Shown here: in pieces, positions 8,513 to 18,448 of the stretch | How the letters are laid out: each line of letters starts with the position of its first letter | Numbering within the stretch: the stretch's first letter is position 1 | Assembly (NCBI GenBank): GCA_013285685.1 | Contig: JABDHD010000012.1 | Coordinates: 1-55,314, forward strand | Source of the DNA: Bacteroidota bacterium | Lineage (GTDB): Bacteria > Bacteroidota > Bacteroidia > Sphingobacteriales > Sphingobacteriaceae | Direction of reading: 5' to 3' | DNA length: 55,314 nt | The notes under the pieces: generated by a model | Told to the model about the DNA's origin: nothing | Seen by the model: the letters and a program-made list of their open reading frames with translations, nothing else | Databases searched by the model: none | Made by a program: the position numbers and the translations under genes

Positions 8513-11500
8513 ATGAGCGATTGTTTCCATATAAATCCATTGCAGCATGGCGGCACCAGCCAGGATCAGCGACCGATGGCGGCGCTGGACCCGACCAGTG
8601 CGCCCATTGACGGCCGCAGCCTGGGCGACTTACTGCTTTTTGCCGAACAGTATGGGGCGCTGCTGAATTTTTACGATACCACAAATAAATTAAATGGCGA
8701 CTGGAAGAGCTTCCTGAGCAACGACCTCAGCACCATTTTAGCGGCCATAATAGTGGTGGATTATCAAAAACCCTTGCCGCTTTATTACGAACATTTCAAC
8801 GTACTCGACACGCTGGACGATGCTCATATCAATGAATATTTTAGCATCCTGTTCGATATCGCTTTTTCCGTAGTAGATGAGATACGCGACTGGAACAGCA
8901 GGCTTGTACTAAAGTCTGCCGCGAAAGATTTGCTGATGAACGAAATAAACACGCAGCTCTCCTATGCATTCGCCACCCTGGTGAAGTATTACTATCTGGC
9001 TATCCACATGCAAATACTGCCGCCGGGTGTAGATTTCATCGATTTAAGCTATTCGGAAGCTATTGACCCGGAAAGTTATCAGTATAAAAGTGCTGCTATG
9101 GTCCTGCAGCAACAGTTTGCGCACGAGTGGCTTACCCAGTTCGGCTTTGCAAATACAGGAATGCAAGATGTAATTAACCAGCTAACGGCTACGCCGGGCT
9201 TACTTGGCGCCCCTGAGGCAGTGTACGGCGATAGCAGCTGGCTCACAAAAAACCGTAAACTGTATGCATCGTCTTTTTATAAAACCGTTTTCACAAACAT
9301 TTATAACTCTTATGTACGCATTATTACCACCAGCAAAGGATATTTTAACGACAGCGTAACTACGTACGCCTACCACAGCCCTCATAACGGATTAATGATT
9401 GCCTTCTTCCGCTTGTTTGGCAAAGCGCAGGAGGCGTTGAATACATTTACCAATAAACACCTCAATTTTTATTACCACCATGTGTTAAGGCTTAACCGCA
9501 AAGCCGCGGTTGCTGATTCGGCCAACATCGTATTCACGCTGGCCAAAAATGTTGAAAGTTACAGCCTGGACCAGGGCACACAACTTTATGCGGGGAAAGA
9601 CGCAACAGGCAAAGAACTGATTTACCAAACCGATAAAGTTGTTGCATTAAACCAGGGGACGATAACCTCGCTCAGCGCGGTGTTCCTTGACGAGGACCCA
9701 ACCGCTGGCGGGGTTTTTGCCGCTGCTATTGCCAACTCTGCAGATGGCGACGGAAAAGACCTGCCCACGGCCGATCCAAGCTGGTTTGCCTTTGGCCAAC
9801 CGCAAAGCACCATAACAGATGTTACGGCCAAAACCATGACCGAAGCTTCGGTGGGCTTTATCATAGCTTCGCCCATATTGCTGCTAAGTGAAGGAAAACG
9901 GGTAATTACAGTTACTATCAATACCGCAACAAGTGCAATTACGCAGGCCGGACTTGGTGCATCAGACCTGGTATCAAACATTTCTGTCAGCATCACCGGG
10001 AAGAAAGGCTGGTTACCTGCATTTACCGATTTTAGCAGTGCAACCGTTCCAAGCACAAGCAATGCGGTAAAGGTCGATGCCGTAAACAACCAGATCATCA
10101 TACAATGCATTGTACCCGCTGCTTTGGATGCCATAGTGGCGCTCGACCCAAAAATTCATAATGAGGATTACAGTACCCTATGGCCGGTGCTAAAAGTATT
10201 GCTCAACAACAGCGCTCCCCCATTGGTTTACGAGCGGCTAAGCAAACTTCAAGTTACGACTGTTCAAATTAAGGCGGACGTCACAGGCGCCCAGAGCTGC
10301 GTTTTGTTTTCCGACGCCGGGAGCCTGAGTAATCAAAAACCCTTTATGCCTTTTGGCCCGAGGCCAAAGGAATTTTACTCTTTCTATTTTGGCTCGCAGG
10401 AGGTTATGAGCAAACAAGTGGATAGCCTTACGCTGAATCTTAACTGGCTGGGCCTGCCGACCGCGGCCCTTAATGACTATTATTCCTATAATTCAGGCGG
10501 CAACCCTGTAAATTACCTTGGAGGAACCGTTGCGCCTTCATCATTTACCTGTGCTGCAGCAGTAAAGGACGCCGCGTCGAGTACCGATGGCTCGGGCTAT
10601 GCCAGTTTGCCTGGCGGCGCCGCGAATTTATTTGATGATGCCGGAGGCGGGGTGGCTAATACAACAAAACAGCTCACGTTTACTAATGTGTATAGTTCGT
10701 CCGATTCACAGTTGGATAATTTCACCGACTATTCGCCGGATTTGAGACGCGGCTTTATACGGCTGCAGCTTTCTGCCCCGGCAGCCGCATTTGGCCATGA
10801 TGCCTATGTAAAAGTATTTACGCAGCAGGTGGTGAAGTTTAATCAAACTCCCGATGTCACCAAAGAATCTTTACCTAATGAACCCTATACACCGCAACTG
10901 CAGCCTGTTATTTATAATTACTCGGCCTTTGAAACAATTACACTGGCTGCTTATGATAATACCAAAGGCCAATTTTATCAATTATTTCCGTTTGGTTATG
11001 CTGAACTAAAAACGGGCGGTTCTGCGGCCACACTGTTGCAGGCTTTTCGGTGCAGCACTGATAACATAGATATGCAAGGCGCACTATACATCGGCGTGCA
11101 GAACCTGGCTGAAAACCAGCAACTGAACCTGTATTTTGAAATGGATGAAGGGTCGGAGGATGGCGCTGTCGATCCTGCCGGCGTTTACTGGTATTATTTG
11201 CAGGATAATCAATGGCTATCATTAAAACCAAACCTGTTGTCGGACACAACCAATGGTATGCTCGGCAGCGGCGTCATCACTTTCTCGGTACCTGAAGGCA
11301 TTAACGAGGACAATACCCTGATGCCGGCCGGTCAAAAGTGGATACGTGCAGGCGTACAAAAAGACTCCGGTGCGGTTGTTGACCAATACAGGGCCTATCC
11401 TAAAATATACGCGGTGTTTACCAATGCAGTCGGCGCCACATTTGCCGACAACGGTAACGACCCTAACCACAATGCCGTGCCGCTGCCTGCCGAAACCATC

Positions 11501-12232
11501 AGCAAACTTTACAAATCTGACGCATCCATTAAAAAGGTTGAACAGCCATATCCTTCGTTTGATGGCAGCATGCAGGAGGCCAGCAAACCCTATTATACCC
11601 GTGTGAGCGAACGGTTAAGGCATAAAAACCGGGCCATAACGATATGGGATTACGAACGGATCATACTCGGACAGTTCAGTTTTTTGTATAAGGCCAAGTG
11701 TTTAAATCATACCAATGATGTTACGGAAACTGCGCCGGGGTGTGTGCGCGTCATCGCAATTCCAGATGTGAGCACCAAATCCACCGGCGATCTGTTACAA
11801 CCCATGATCAGCAACAATAAACGAAGCCTTATAAATGAATACATTACCCAATTGAACTGCCCCTTTGCGGATACAGCGGTGGAGAATCCGACCTACGAAG
11901 CCATACGGGTTAACTGTCAGGTTCAGTTCAATAAAGACCTTTTATTTGACGATTATAGTAAAAAGCTCAAAGCCGATGTAACCAGGTTCCTGGCGCCATG
12001 GGCTTTTACGGAAGGCCGGGAAATAGATTTTGGCGGAAGCATGCACCGGGCTTATATCATCAAGTTTATGGAAGACCTGAGTTACGTGGATTTTGTAACC
12101 GACGTAACATTAGACTTGCTTGACGGCGATACGGCAATCCTAACTGATGTAGTCGAAGTGACGGCCTCTACATCAAAGAGCATACTTACATCATATAAAG
12201 ATCATAACATAGGTAACAATACATGCCAATAG
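8513..12232 (+). CDS. Large baseplate J-like protein (Afp11-like)
   Basis: This 1239-residue baseplate wedge protein corresponds to Afp11. The N-terminal part (about 30-200) is mostly helical, with PIDGRSLGDLLLFAEQYG. The long middle (about 300-950) is beta-rich and probably peripheral. The C-terminal region carries the family pattern YYTRVSERLRHKNRAITIWD followed by YERIILGQF around residues 1020-1065, and a baseplate-J-like end. Together with the Afp12-like protein it forms the wedges that join the hub to the sheath. Afp11 itself is shorter than this, so the beta-rich middle may include lineage-specific insertions. Confidence 0.88.
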   Translation: MSDCFHINPLQHGGTSQDQRPMAALDPTSAPIDGRSLGDLLLFAEQYGALLNFYDTTNKLNGDWKSFLSNDLSTILAAIIVVDYQKPLPLYYEHFNVLDTLDDAHINEYFSILFDIAFSVVDEIRDWNSRLVLKSAAKDLLMNEINTQLSYAFATLVKYYYLAIHMQILPPGVDFIDLSYSEAIDPESYQYKSAAMVLQQQFAHEWLTQFGFANTGMQDVINQLTATPGLLGAPEAVYGDSSWLTKNRKLYASSFYKTVFTNIYNSYVRIITTSKGYFNDSVTTYAYHSPHNGLMIAFFRLFGKAQEALNTFTNKHLNFYYHHVLRLNRKAAVADSANIVFTLAKNVESYSLDQGTQLYAGKDATGKELIYQTDKVVALNQGTITSLSAVFLDEDPTAGGVFAAAIANSADGDGKDLPTADPSWFAFGQPQSTITDVTAKTMTEASVGFIIASPILLLSEGKRVITVTINTATSAITQAGLGASDLVSNISVSITGKKGWLPAFTDFSSATVPSTSNAVKVDAVNNQIIIQCIVPAALDAIVALDPKIHNEDYSTLWPVLKVLLNNSAPPLVYERLSKLQVTTVQIKADVTGAQSCVLFSDAGSLSNQKPFMPFGPRPKEFYSFYFGSQEVMSKQVDSLTLNLNWLGLPTAALNDYYSYNSGGNPVNYLGGTVAPSSFTCAAAVKDAASSTDGSGYASLPGGAANLFDDAGGGVANTTKQLTFTNVYSSSDSQLDNFTDYSPDLRRGFIRLQLSAPAAAFGHDAYVKVFTQQVVKFNQTPDVTKESLPNEPYTPQLQPVIYNYSAFETITLAAYDNTKGQFYQLFPFGYAELKTGGSAATLLQAFRCSTDNIDMQGALYIGVQNLAENQQLNLYFEMDEGSEDGAVDPAGVYWYYLQDNQWLSLKPNLLSDTTNGMLGSGVITFSVPEGINEDNTLMPAGQKWIRAGVQKDSGAVVDQYRAYPKIYAVFTNAVGATFADNGNDPNHNAVPLPAETISKLYKSDASIKKVEQPYPSFDGSMQEASKPYYTRVSERLRHKNRAITIWDYERIILGQFSFLYKAKCLNHTNDVTETAPGCVRVIAIPDVSTKSTGDLLQPMISNNKRSLINEYITQLNCPFADTAVENPTYEAIRVNCQVQFNKDLLFDDYSKKLKADVTRFLAPWAFTEGREIDFGGSMHRAYIIKFMEDLSYVDFVTDVTLDLLDGDTAILTDVVEVTASTSKSILTSYKDHNIGNNTCQ

Positions 12233-12277
12233 CCGGGTTAAATGGCAACATATTTTTAAAATATCAATAAGCTGAAA

Positions 12278-15200
12278 TTGAAAAAGGCGCCTTTCATATT
12301 GAAGAATCCGGTCCGCACCAACATCGAGGACTTTGCCTGGTTACGCCAGAAAGGCCTGGATTATATCAGTGCGCTCAGCAGCGAGATATGGACGGATTAT
12401 AATTTTCACGATCCCGGCATTACCATTCTCGAAGTGCTTTGCTATGCCCTGACAGAATGCGGCTACAGAAACGACTTTGACATTGTGGACCTTGTGGCCC
12501 GAAGAATGGATGTACCATCCCAAAAGGACTTTTACACGGCAAGGGAGATACTTACTATTAACCCCACAACGATCCCCGACCTGAAAAAATATATTATCGA
12601 CCAGGACGGGATAAAAAATGCGTGGCTTTATAAAGCCAAATACGACGACAACACAACCCAGCCTTTTGTCGACCAGCCCGCATTTTATTACCAATGCCAG
12701 GGCGATACCAAAGCTTTTAATATACAGCTTGCCGCCGCCGCAGGGTTTACCCCCAAATACCTCAATGGCTTATACAACGTAATGCTTCAACTGGAGGATG
12801 ACGATGCCCTTGGCGATCTTAACGACAATGTAATTGAATGGGATACGGCCACGTGGTCTGCGGAAATCGTATTCCCCGTTGTACAGGTTACCTTCCCCTG
12901 GTTTGACGACGCCGGCATTCAAAATATGCTGAACTACACAACATTGTCCTCCGTCGACGCCACTGTATCGGGCAGCGGCGGCACACGGTCTGTCGATAGC
13001 CTGGTGCTGCATTTTAGTGCCGTCGATACCCTTACTTTCAATAACCTGGCTATCGTTTTAGCAGACACCGATAACACGAATACTTTTCCGGACAACGCTA
13101 CGATCATAGCCGAATTAGAAGATATGGCTACTGATCAATTGCGTTTCGGCGAAACGGTTTTCCGCCGCTATAAAACGATATTGACACTTATTCGCGAGGT
13201 ATATTGCGCCCTCCAAAAAACGCGCAACCTTTGCGAGGATTATGTTCAGTTCAGCCTGGTGCATGAACAGAAAATCCTGATGTGCGCAGACATAGACGTG
13301 ACGCCGGATGCGGACATCGCCACGGTGCTGGCGGAAATATATTTCAGGGTCGAAAATTTCCTGTCGCCCGAGCTGAAGTTTTACAACCTGCTGGAAATGT
13401 ACAACAAAGGCCTCAGCACCGAGGATATATTTGATGGCCCGGTGTTGAATCACGGTTTTATCGTTAATGAAGAACTTGATGCCTGCGATCTGAAAGAGTG
13501 TATTCACACCTCAGATCTTTACAACATCATCATGGACATTCCGGGTGTGTTGGCGGTGAAATATTTGCAGCTTACCAATTACCTTGATGGAATAGCTTTA
13601 ACCGACGGCGAATTGTGGTGCCTTAAATTAGGCGGCCCCTACGCCTTGCACCTGAAACCTTTAAGCGAGCAAAAGATAGATTTTTATAAAAACGACTTGC
13701 TCTTTTTTGCGGATACCGGGCAGGCCGCGTTATTTATCAAAGCGCTTGAAGCCGGGAACACCAAGCCCAAGTTTAATAATACCGAAAATGATATCCCCTT
13801 ACCTGTCGGTAATTTTAGAAATCCGGGTGATTATTATTCGATACAAAATGATTTCCCCGACGTTTACAAAACCGGCAAGAATGGTATTTCCATAACAGAT
13901 ACAACTTTACGAGTAGCCCAGGTAAAACAATTAAAGGCTTTTCTGCTGTTTTTCGACCAGGTGCTCGTTAATTATTTCGGGCAGCTTAACCTGGCTAAAG
14001 ATCTGTTATCGGTAAGTGCGTCAACGGTTACCAGCACCTATGCAGCTCTGCCTGCCTATGATACGCCGGATACGGCGCAAGCGCCAAATTTCTTCCACGT
14101 ACAAAACCTGTTCAAGGCGTTTACCGATAGCATCCCCACTGTTACCGACCTCGACAACGAACCGGGCTACCAGCCGCAGTGGAGCGCTTTTATAGCCAAC
14201 CCCGGGAATGGCTTCCTCACAGCGCTCAAAGCTATTGTTGAAGACAACGCCTTGTTTGATACACGCCGTAACCAGTTTCTGGATCACCTGTTGGCGCGTT
14301 TTGCAGAATCATTTGGCGATTACGTAATTATTGCGCAGGAACTTTTTGACGCAAACAGCACAAACATCAATGTGCAGCAAAACGAGCTGGATATTATTAA
14401 CGATAAAATTGCATTTTTAAGCGACTATCCGCAGCTGAGCAGCCAACGCGGCAAAGCCTTTCGGTACGGCTGCTGCAATGGTCAGAAGGTGAATTACTGG
14501 CCAATGAACAATATTTCGGGGTTGCAGCGCCGGGGTGCGAGGCTGCTTGGCATTGACGATCCCACCGACAGGGCGCTTGTGCCGGTTGCTATTGCGCCGG
14601 ACGTATTGAGCAACGGTTTCAACATAACGTTCGATGGTGTCAATTACGGCTTTGAATTCGCGGCTAACGGCATTTCGCTGTTGGACAGTATGGCGCCAAT
14701 TCCTACAACCGTTGATGACTGCCTGGCGATTATATCAGTCGCCATAGAAAGAGGCACTGACATAACCGCCTATATTATTAATGGCGATTTCACATTTAGC
14801 CTGCAGGATACAGCCGGCAATATCCTGGCCGTGCATGCTTCGCCACCTGCCAGTGAGCAGGACGCAAAAGAAATTATAGCCGAAATTATAAAGACGATGG
14901 CCAATGTTTATTGGACAGAAGGTTTTCATTTGGTGGAACACATTTTACTTCGCCCGCTGGCGGACATAAACATAAAAGCAGCGGATGTGGACAAAGGTTA
15001 TTTCCCTGTCTGCAAACTCACCGATGATTGTGACTGCCCTATTACCGATTATTACTCGTTTCGCGCTACGCTGGTAATGCCCTATTGGACGACGCGGTTT
15101 ATTAATATGGATTTCAGGGCCTATGCCGAACGCCTGCTGCAATCCGAGGCGCCTGCACATGTTCTTTTAAAAATATGCTGGGTAGGTGCGCTGGATATGT

Positions 15201-15433
15201 ACCAGTTTGAACAGGATTACCTGGTTTGGCTGCAGCAAAGATGCTTGCAAAAGCCGGTTGAAAGCGACCTGGCAGATGCCACTACTGTCCTTATAAAAAA
15301 GATCAACAATCTTACAAATGTTTACCTCCCGGGGGTATTGCACAATTGTGGTTTCCCTTCATCCGAGCCACCGATAGTACTTGGCCGCTCGGCATTGGGA
15401 ACGATAAACGAGGAAGCAGAGAACAATGATTAA
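12278..15433 (+). CDS. Second large baseplate protein (Afp12-like)
   Basis: This 1051-residue protein is the Afp12-type baseplate component. Near the N-terminus it has the diagnostic stretch IWTDYNFHDPGITILEVLCY followed by ALTECGYR (about residues 45-75). The rest alternates helical and beta-rich parts, and a Cys-containing segment lies near residue 915 (CKLTDDCDCPI). The start is a TTG at 12278: no in-frame ATG exists that would keep the conserved N-terminus, and the nearest upstream ATG (12242) opens a frame that stops after five codons. It lies 45 bases after the Afp11-like gene. Confidence 0.87.
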   Translation: MKKAPFILKNPVRTNIEDFAWLRQKGLDYISALSSEIWTDYNFHDPGITILEVLCYALTECGYRNDFDIVDLVARRMDVPSQKDFYTAREILTINPTTIPDLKKYIIDQDGIKNAWLYKAKYDDNTTQPFVDQPAFYYQCQGDTKAFNIQLAAAAGFTPKYLNGLYNVMLQLEDDDALGDLNDNVIEWDTATWSAEIVFPVVQVTFPWFDDAGIQNMLNYTTLSSVDATVSGSGGTRSVDSLVLHFSAVDTLTFNNLAIVLADTDNTNTFPDNATIIAELEDMATDQLRFGETVFRRYKTILTLIREVYCALQKTRNLCEDYVQFSLVHEQKILMCADIDVTPDADIATVLAEIYFRVENFLSPELKFYNLLEMYNKGLSTEDIFDGPVLNHGFIVNEELDACDLKECIHTSDLYNIIMDIPGVLAVKYLQLTNYLDGIALTDGELWCLKLGGPYALHLKPLSEQKIDFYKNDLLFFADTGQAALFIKALEAGNTKPKFNNTENDIPLPVGNFRNPGDYYSIQNDFPDVYKTGKNGISITDTTLRVAQVKQLKAFLLFFDQVLVNYFGQLNLAKDLLSVSASTVTSTYAALPAYDTPDTAQAPNFFHVQNLFKAFTDSIPTVTDLDNEPGYQPQWSAFIANPGNGFLTALKAIVEDNALFDTRRNQFLDHLLARFAESFGDYVIIAQELFDANSTNINVQQNELDIINDKIAFLSDYPQLSSQRGKAFRYGCCNGQKVNYWPMNNISGLQRRGARLLGIDDPTDRALVPVAIAPDVLSNGFNITFDGVNYGFEFAANGISLLDSMAPIPTTVDDCLAIISVAIERGTDITAYIINGDFTFSLQDTAGNILAVHASPPASEQDAKEIIAEIIKTMANVYWTEGFHLVEHILLRPLADINIKAADVDKGYFPVCKLTDDCDCPITDYYSFRATLVMPYWTTRFINMDFRAYAERLLQSEAPAHVLLKICWVGALDMYQFEQDYLVWLQQRCLQKPVESDLADATTVLIKKINNLTNVYLPGVLHNCGFPSSEPPIVLGRSALGTINEEAENND

Positions 15434-15471
15434 AATAAAGAATCTACAGCTCACAATAAAATGAATTGACT

Positions 15472-18411
15472 ATGGAACCACTAAACGCCCCTGTTACCAC
15501 GCTGCCGCATTTTATGCCCAACCAGGTACTAACGGAAACCCAATTAAACGGCGTTGTTGATTACCTGGAGCAGCAGGAACGTTTTACGCGGGAGCGTTTG
15601 ATAGGGATCGGTATTGTGTGTGGCCTGCGGGCGAGCATCGCGAACAAAATTGTGACCGTATCAAAAGGCGTGGGCATAAGCAGCGAAGGCTACCTGCTCA
15701 ATTGGACCAATGACGGTCCGCTTACCAAACAAAGAACCTTCGTTCCGAAGAATTATCAGCCATTTGCAAATTTGCAGGACCCGTGTTACGAACTGCTCCC
15801 TGATAATACAGCTGCTGCGGATGCCGTGATGATATCTTTTGACCCTGCAAATGTTGTTTTCGTATTGTTTTTAGATTACCAGGACAAGCCCAACGGCAAA
15901 TGCCTGGGCCAGGATTGCGACGAAAAAGGCAATAGCTATGTGTTTACCCTGCGTGTTTTAGTGATGACGGTAAAAGACGCGGGAAACGTGATAAGAAATG
16001 CCTGTAACCTGGGCGCCGGAAACAGCCTCGACACCTATTTCAACCCGGCATATTCTTTACCTACGGTATTTATTGAACGTTTTGGCGCTTTGAGTGATGA
16101 TCCAACAAAATATTTCGACCTGCCCAACATCCAGGATTTTGCCAGGTTTGAAAAGGATTACGCTGTTATTATTGCAAATGGCGCCCAGCGGTTGGACGCC
16201 GCTATAGCAGCAGCATTTGGCGTGATAAATACGTCATTTATGTTTAAGAACATTTTCGACAAACAATTGGGCGCCGGCAATCTTTTTACAAACTATAATA
16301 CAACTACCATCAGCGCGTTATGCGCAGGTATTTTAGGTGGGGCCATCGGCAAAACCGCGCAGAGCATCAGTCAATATGTTTACGATTTTTTAAGGGACCT
16401 GATTGATACCTATCACGAATTACGTGAGGAATTATTTGCTTATTACGCGGCCTGCTGCCCGGGGTATGGTTTATTCCCAAGGCACTTGTTTTTAGGTTTT
16501 GCGGGGGACGGCAGCTTTGGAAAATTAATACCCGGAGCCTTTGAGCAGCCTTACCATTACCGTGATAAGTTTATTCCCTCACTTGCGGAAACCATCGAAG
16601 TGCAGTATTTCAGGAAGATAAACCAACTGATACAAAGGATGGCCTTACAGATAAACGAGTTTGATCCGTCGGTAGTTTACATAAATCCGCGTAACCAGGG
16701 AAAAGATCCGATCAGCATTATACCCGATAAAACCCATGCCGCGCCGCTGGGAGACCGCAGTATCCCGTTTTATTATAACGACAAGGAACAAAGCTTGTAC
16801 AAATACTGGAATTACGACAAGCTGGTACAAAACCGGGCGTCCGAAAACCGGAGCTATTTTCCCAATCCTCCCGGTTTAAATAATATTTATGCCACGTCGC
16901 CTGTTTTGTTTGACATAGCGAAATATCCAAAGTTTACCATACAAGGCCATGTGGGCCTGCCTTTGTCGCAGGCGGTCACTGATCTCCAGGATCAAAGGCT
17001 CAAATACAATTTAAGTTTTGATATACTGCTGCTAAAATTAGGGTCGCTTAATACCGGGGGCATTATCGCCGATGATAACCTCATTTCCGATCTGCAGGCG
17101 CAGTACATGGCCTACCGCAATGAGTTGGTTTGCTGCGTGGAGGATTTGATCGTGTACATTGAAAAAAATGGCCAAATGATAGCGGAATACTTTGTTTTGT
17201 TGCTTGAAGCTATCATTAATAACCAAAATCCATCGGCAAATACGCTTCAAACCATTGGGGCTGCAATCGTTAAATTGCTTGAAACCTTTAATCTATCCCT
17301 GGAATTGATGATAAAATCTTTACCGACAGATATTAAACTATTCCGTTTTCAGAAGCTATATGAGATATATCCGGCGGTTTCCACGTTTACTTCTATATTT
17401 AAATTAGCCATCACTACCTGGGGCGACCTTGAGGGGTTTTTTGTCAATACTAATGCTGCCGGTACCAAGGGTGCCATCACGATCGCTGAGTTAGTGACGA
17501 TAATACTTAATATGTGGGAGCTTTACCTGGACAAGATAGCAGATGATTGTGTACTGGCCAATTTTCTCACCATACACGAGCTTTACCAGGAGCGCGTAAA
17601 CACCTTCGCGTATTTCAGCGAATTTAATCAGCAAGTTCATGGCATGGAGCATATTTCGGGGACTACCAACGGCGGTACGCTTGTGCTGGTATATGATAAT
17701 GCCACGCGTCCCAAAAAAGTCTATAACGGGCAAGTAGTATCAGAAAACGGCCATGCCCTGGCCGGTGCATGGATTATGGATGCCGCGGATAACAGTGTGG
17801 TGTTTGGGAAAACAGATACTGAGGGAATGTTTCATGTGAGCGTTCCGGATAATGTAGAAACTTTAGCCGTGCAACATAAAGACTTTACATATCATGAAAT
17901 TCCACTTACGGAGTCGAACGTCGGGAAGGCCAAGCTTTATTCGCACGAGAGCTATGTGAAGGACGTAAATATCAATTTGCCGCCTGTTGCCAGCAAAACA
18001 GATAAGGTTTATATACAAATGATGAGCGCAGCCAGCCAGGTCAAAGAAATGGCCGCAACTGCCGCTCCTGCTGCAACCGGAATGAAGAAAGTAGCTTCAT
18101 CAAATGCCGCGCAACAAATACAGGCAAACATGTTAGCCGAAGTGTTGAATATCAGGAAACCCTCATCCACTTTTAATAGTACCGTGGTTAATTCAAAAAC
18201 TGAATTTGTGGTTGTGGCTGATTTCAGCTTGCCGCACCTGGTCCATAACTATAAAACCCGGGTTGCCCCGTTTGATGCGTGTAAACAGCTAAAGGATGTG
18301 AAATTGATAGATTTTACTGCCATATCGGCGCTTCTTTCAAAAAGTATCACAACCAAAGGTTCTAAACTTACCGAAACTGTTTATCTGGCAAGACAAAATG
18401 CGGGTTCTTAA
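15472..18411 (+). CDS. Large eCIS protein in the tail-fibre position, with carboxypeptidase-regulatory-like domain
   Basis: This 979-residue protein has no confident family assignment. The N-terminal about 90 residues (PNQVLTETQLNGVVDYLEQQ, RERLIGIGIVCGL, then a strand ending SKGVGISSEGYLL) resemble a module that begins several putative fibre or baseplate-attached proteins of phage-like and CIS loci. The middle is helical. A carboxypeptidase-regulatory-like beta domain lies at about 752-815 (VYNGQVVSENGHALAGAWI to DFTYHEI). The gene sits between Afp12-like and tape-measure genes, where Afp13 (the fibre) sits in Afp. I chose the ATG at 15472 over a TTG two codons upstream. A fibre or baseplate-shell role is inference. 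Confidence 0.6.
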   Translation: MEPLNAPVTTLPHFMPNQVLTETQLNGVVDYLEQQERFTRERLIGIGIVCGLRASIANKIVTVSKGVGISSEGYLLNWTNDGPLTKQRTFVPKNYQPFANLQDPCYELLPDNTAAADAVMISFDPANVVFVLFLDYQDKPNGKCLGQDCDEKGNSYVFTLRVLVMTVKDAGNVIRNACNLGAGNSLDTYFNPAYSLPTVFIERFGALSDDPTKYFDLPNIQDFARFEKDYAVIIANGAQRLDAAIAAAFGVINTSFMFKNIFDKQLGAGNLFTNYNTTTISALCAGILGGAIGKTAQSISQYVYDFLRDLIDTYHELREELFAYYAACCPGYGLFPRHLFLGFAGDGSFGKLIPGAFEQPYHYRDKFIPSLAETIEVQYFRKINQLIQRMALQINEFDPSVVYINPRNQGKDPISIIPDKTHAAPLGDRSIPFYYNDKEQSLYKYWNYDKLVQNRASENRSYFPNPPGLNNIYATSPVLFDIAKYPKFTIQGHVGLPLSQAVTDLQDQRLKYNLSFDILLLKLGSLNTGGIIADDNLISDLQAQYMAYRNELVCCVEDLIVYIEKNGQMIAEYFVLLLEAIINNQNPSANTLQTIGAAIVKLLETFNLSLELMIKSLPTDIKLFRFQKLYEIYPAVSTFTSIFKLAITTWGDLEGFFVNTNAAGTKGAITIAELVTIILNMWELYLDKIADDCVLANFLTIHELYQERVNTFAYFSEFNQQVHGMEHISGTTNGGTLVLVYDNATRPKKVYNGQVVSENGHALAGAWIMDAADNSVVFGKTDTEGMFHVSVPDNVETLAVQHKDFTYHEIPLTESNVGKAKLYSHESYVKDVNINLPPVASKTDKVYIQMMSAASQVKEMAATAAPAATGMKKVASSNAAQQIQANMLAEVLNIRKPSSTFNSTVVNSKTEFVVVADFSLPHLVHNYKTRVAPFDACKQLKDVKLIDFTAISALLSKSITTKGSKLTETVYLARQNAGS

Positions 18412-18448
18412 AAATGATCAATAAGGGAGTATTGCTCACTTAAGCGGA

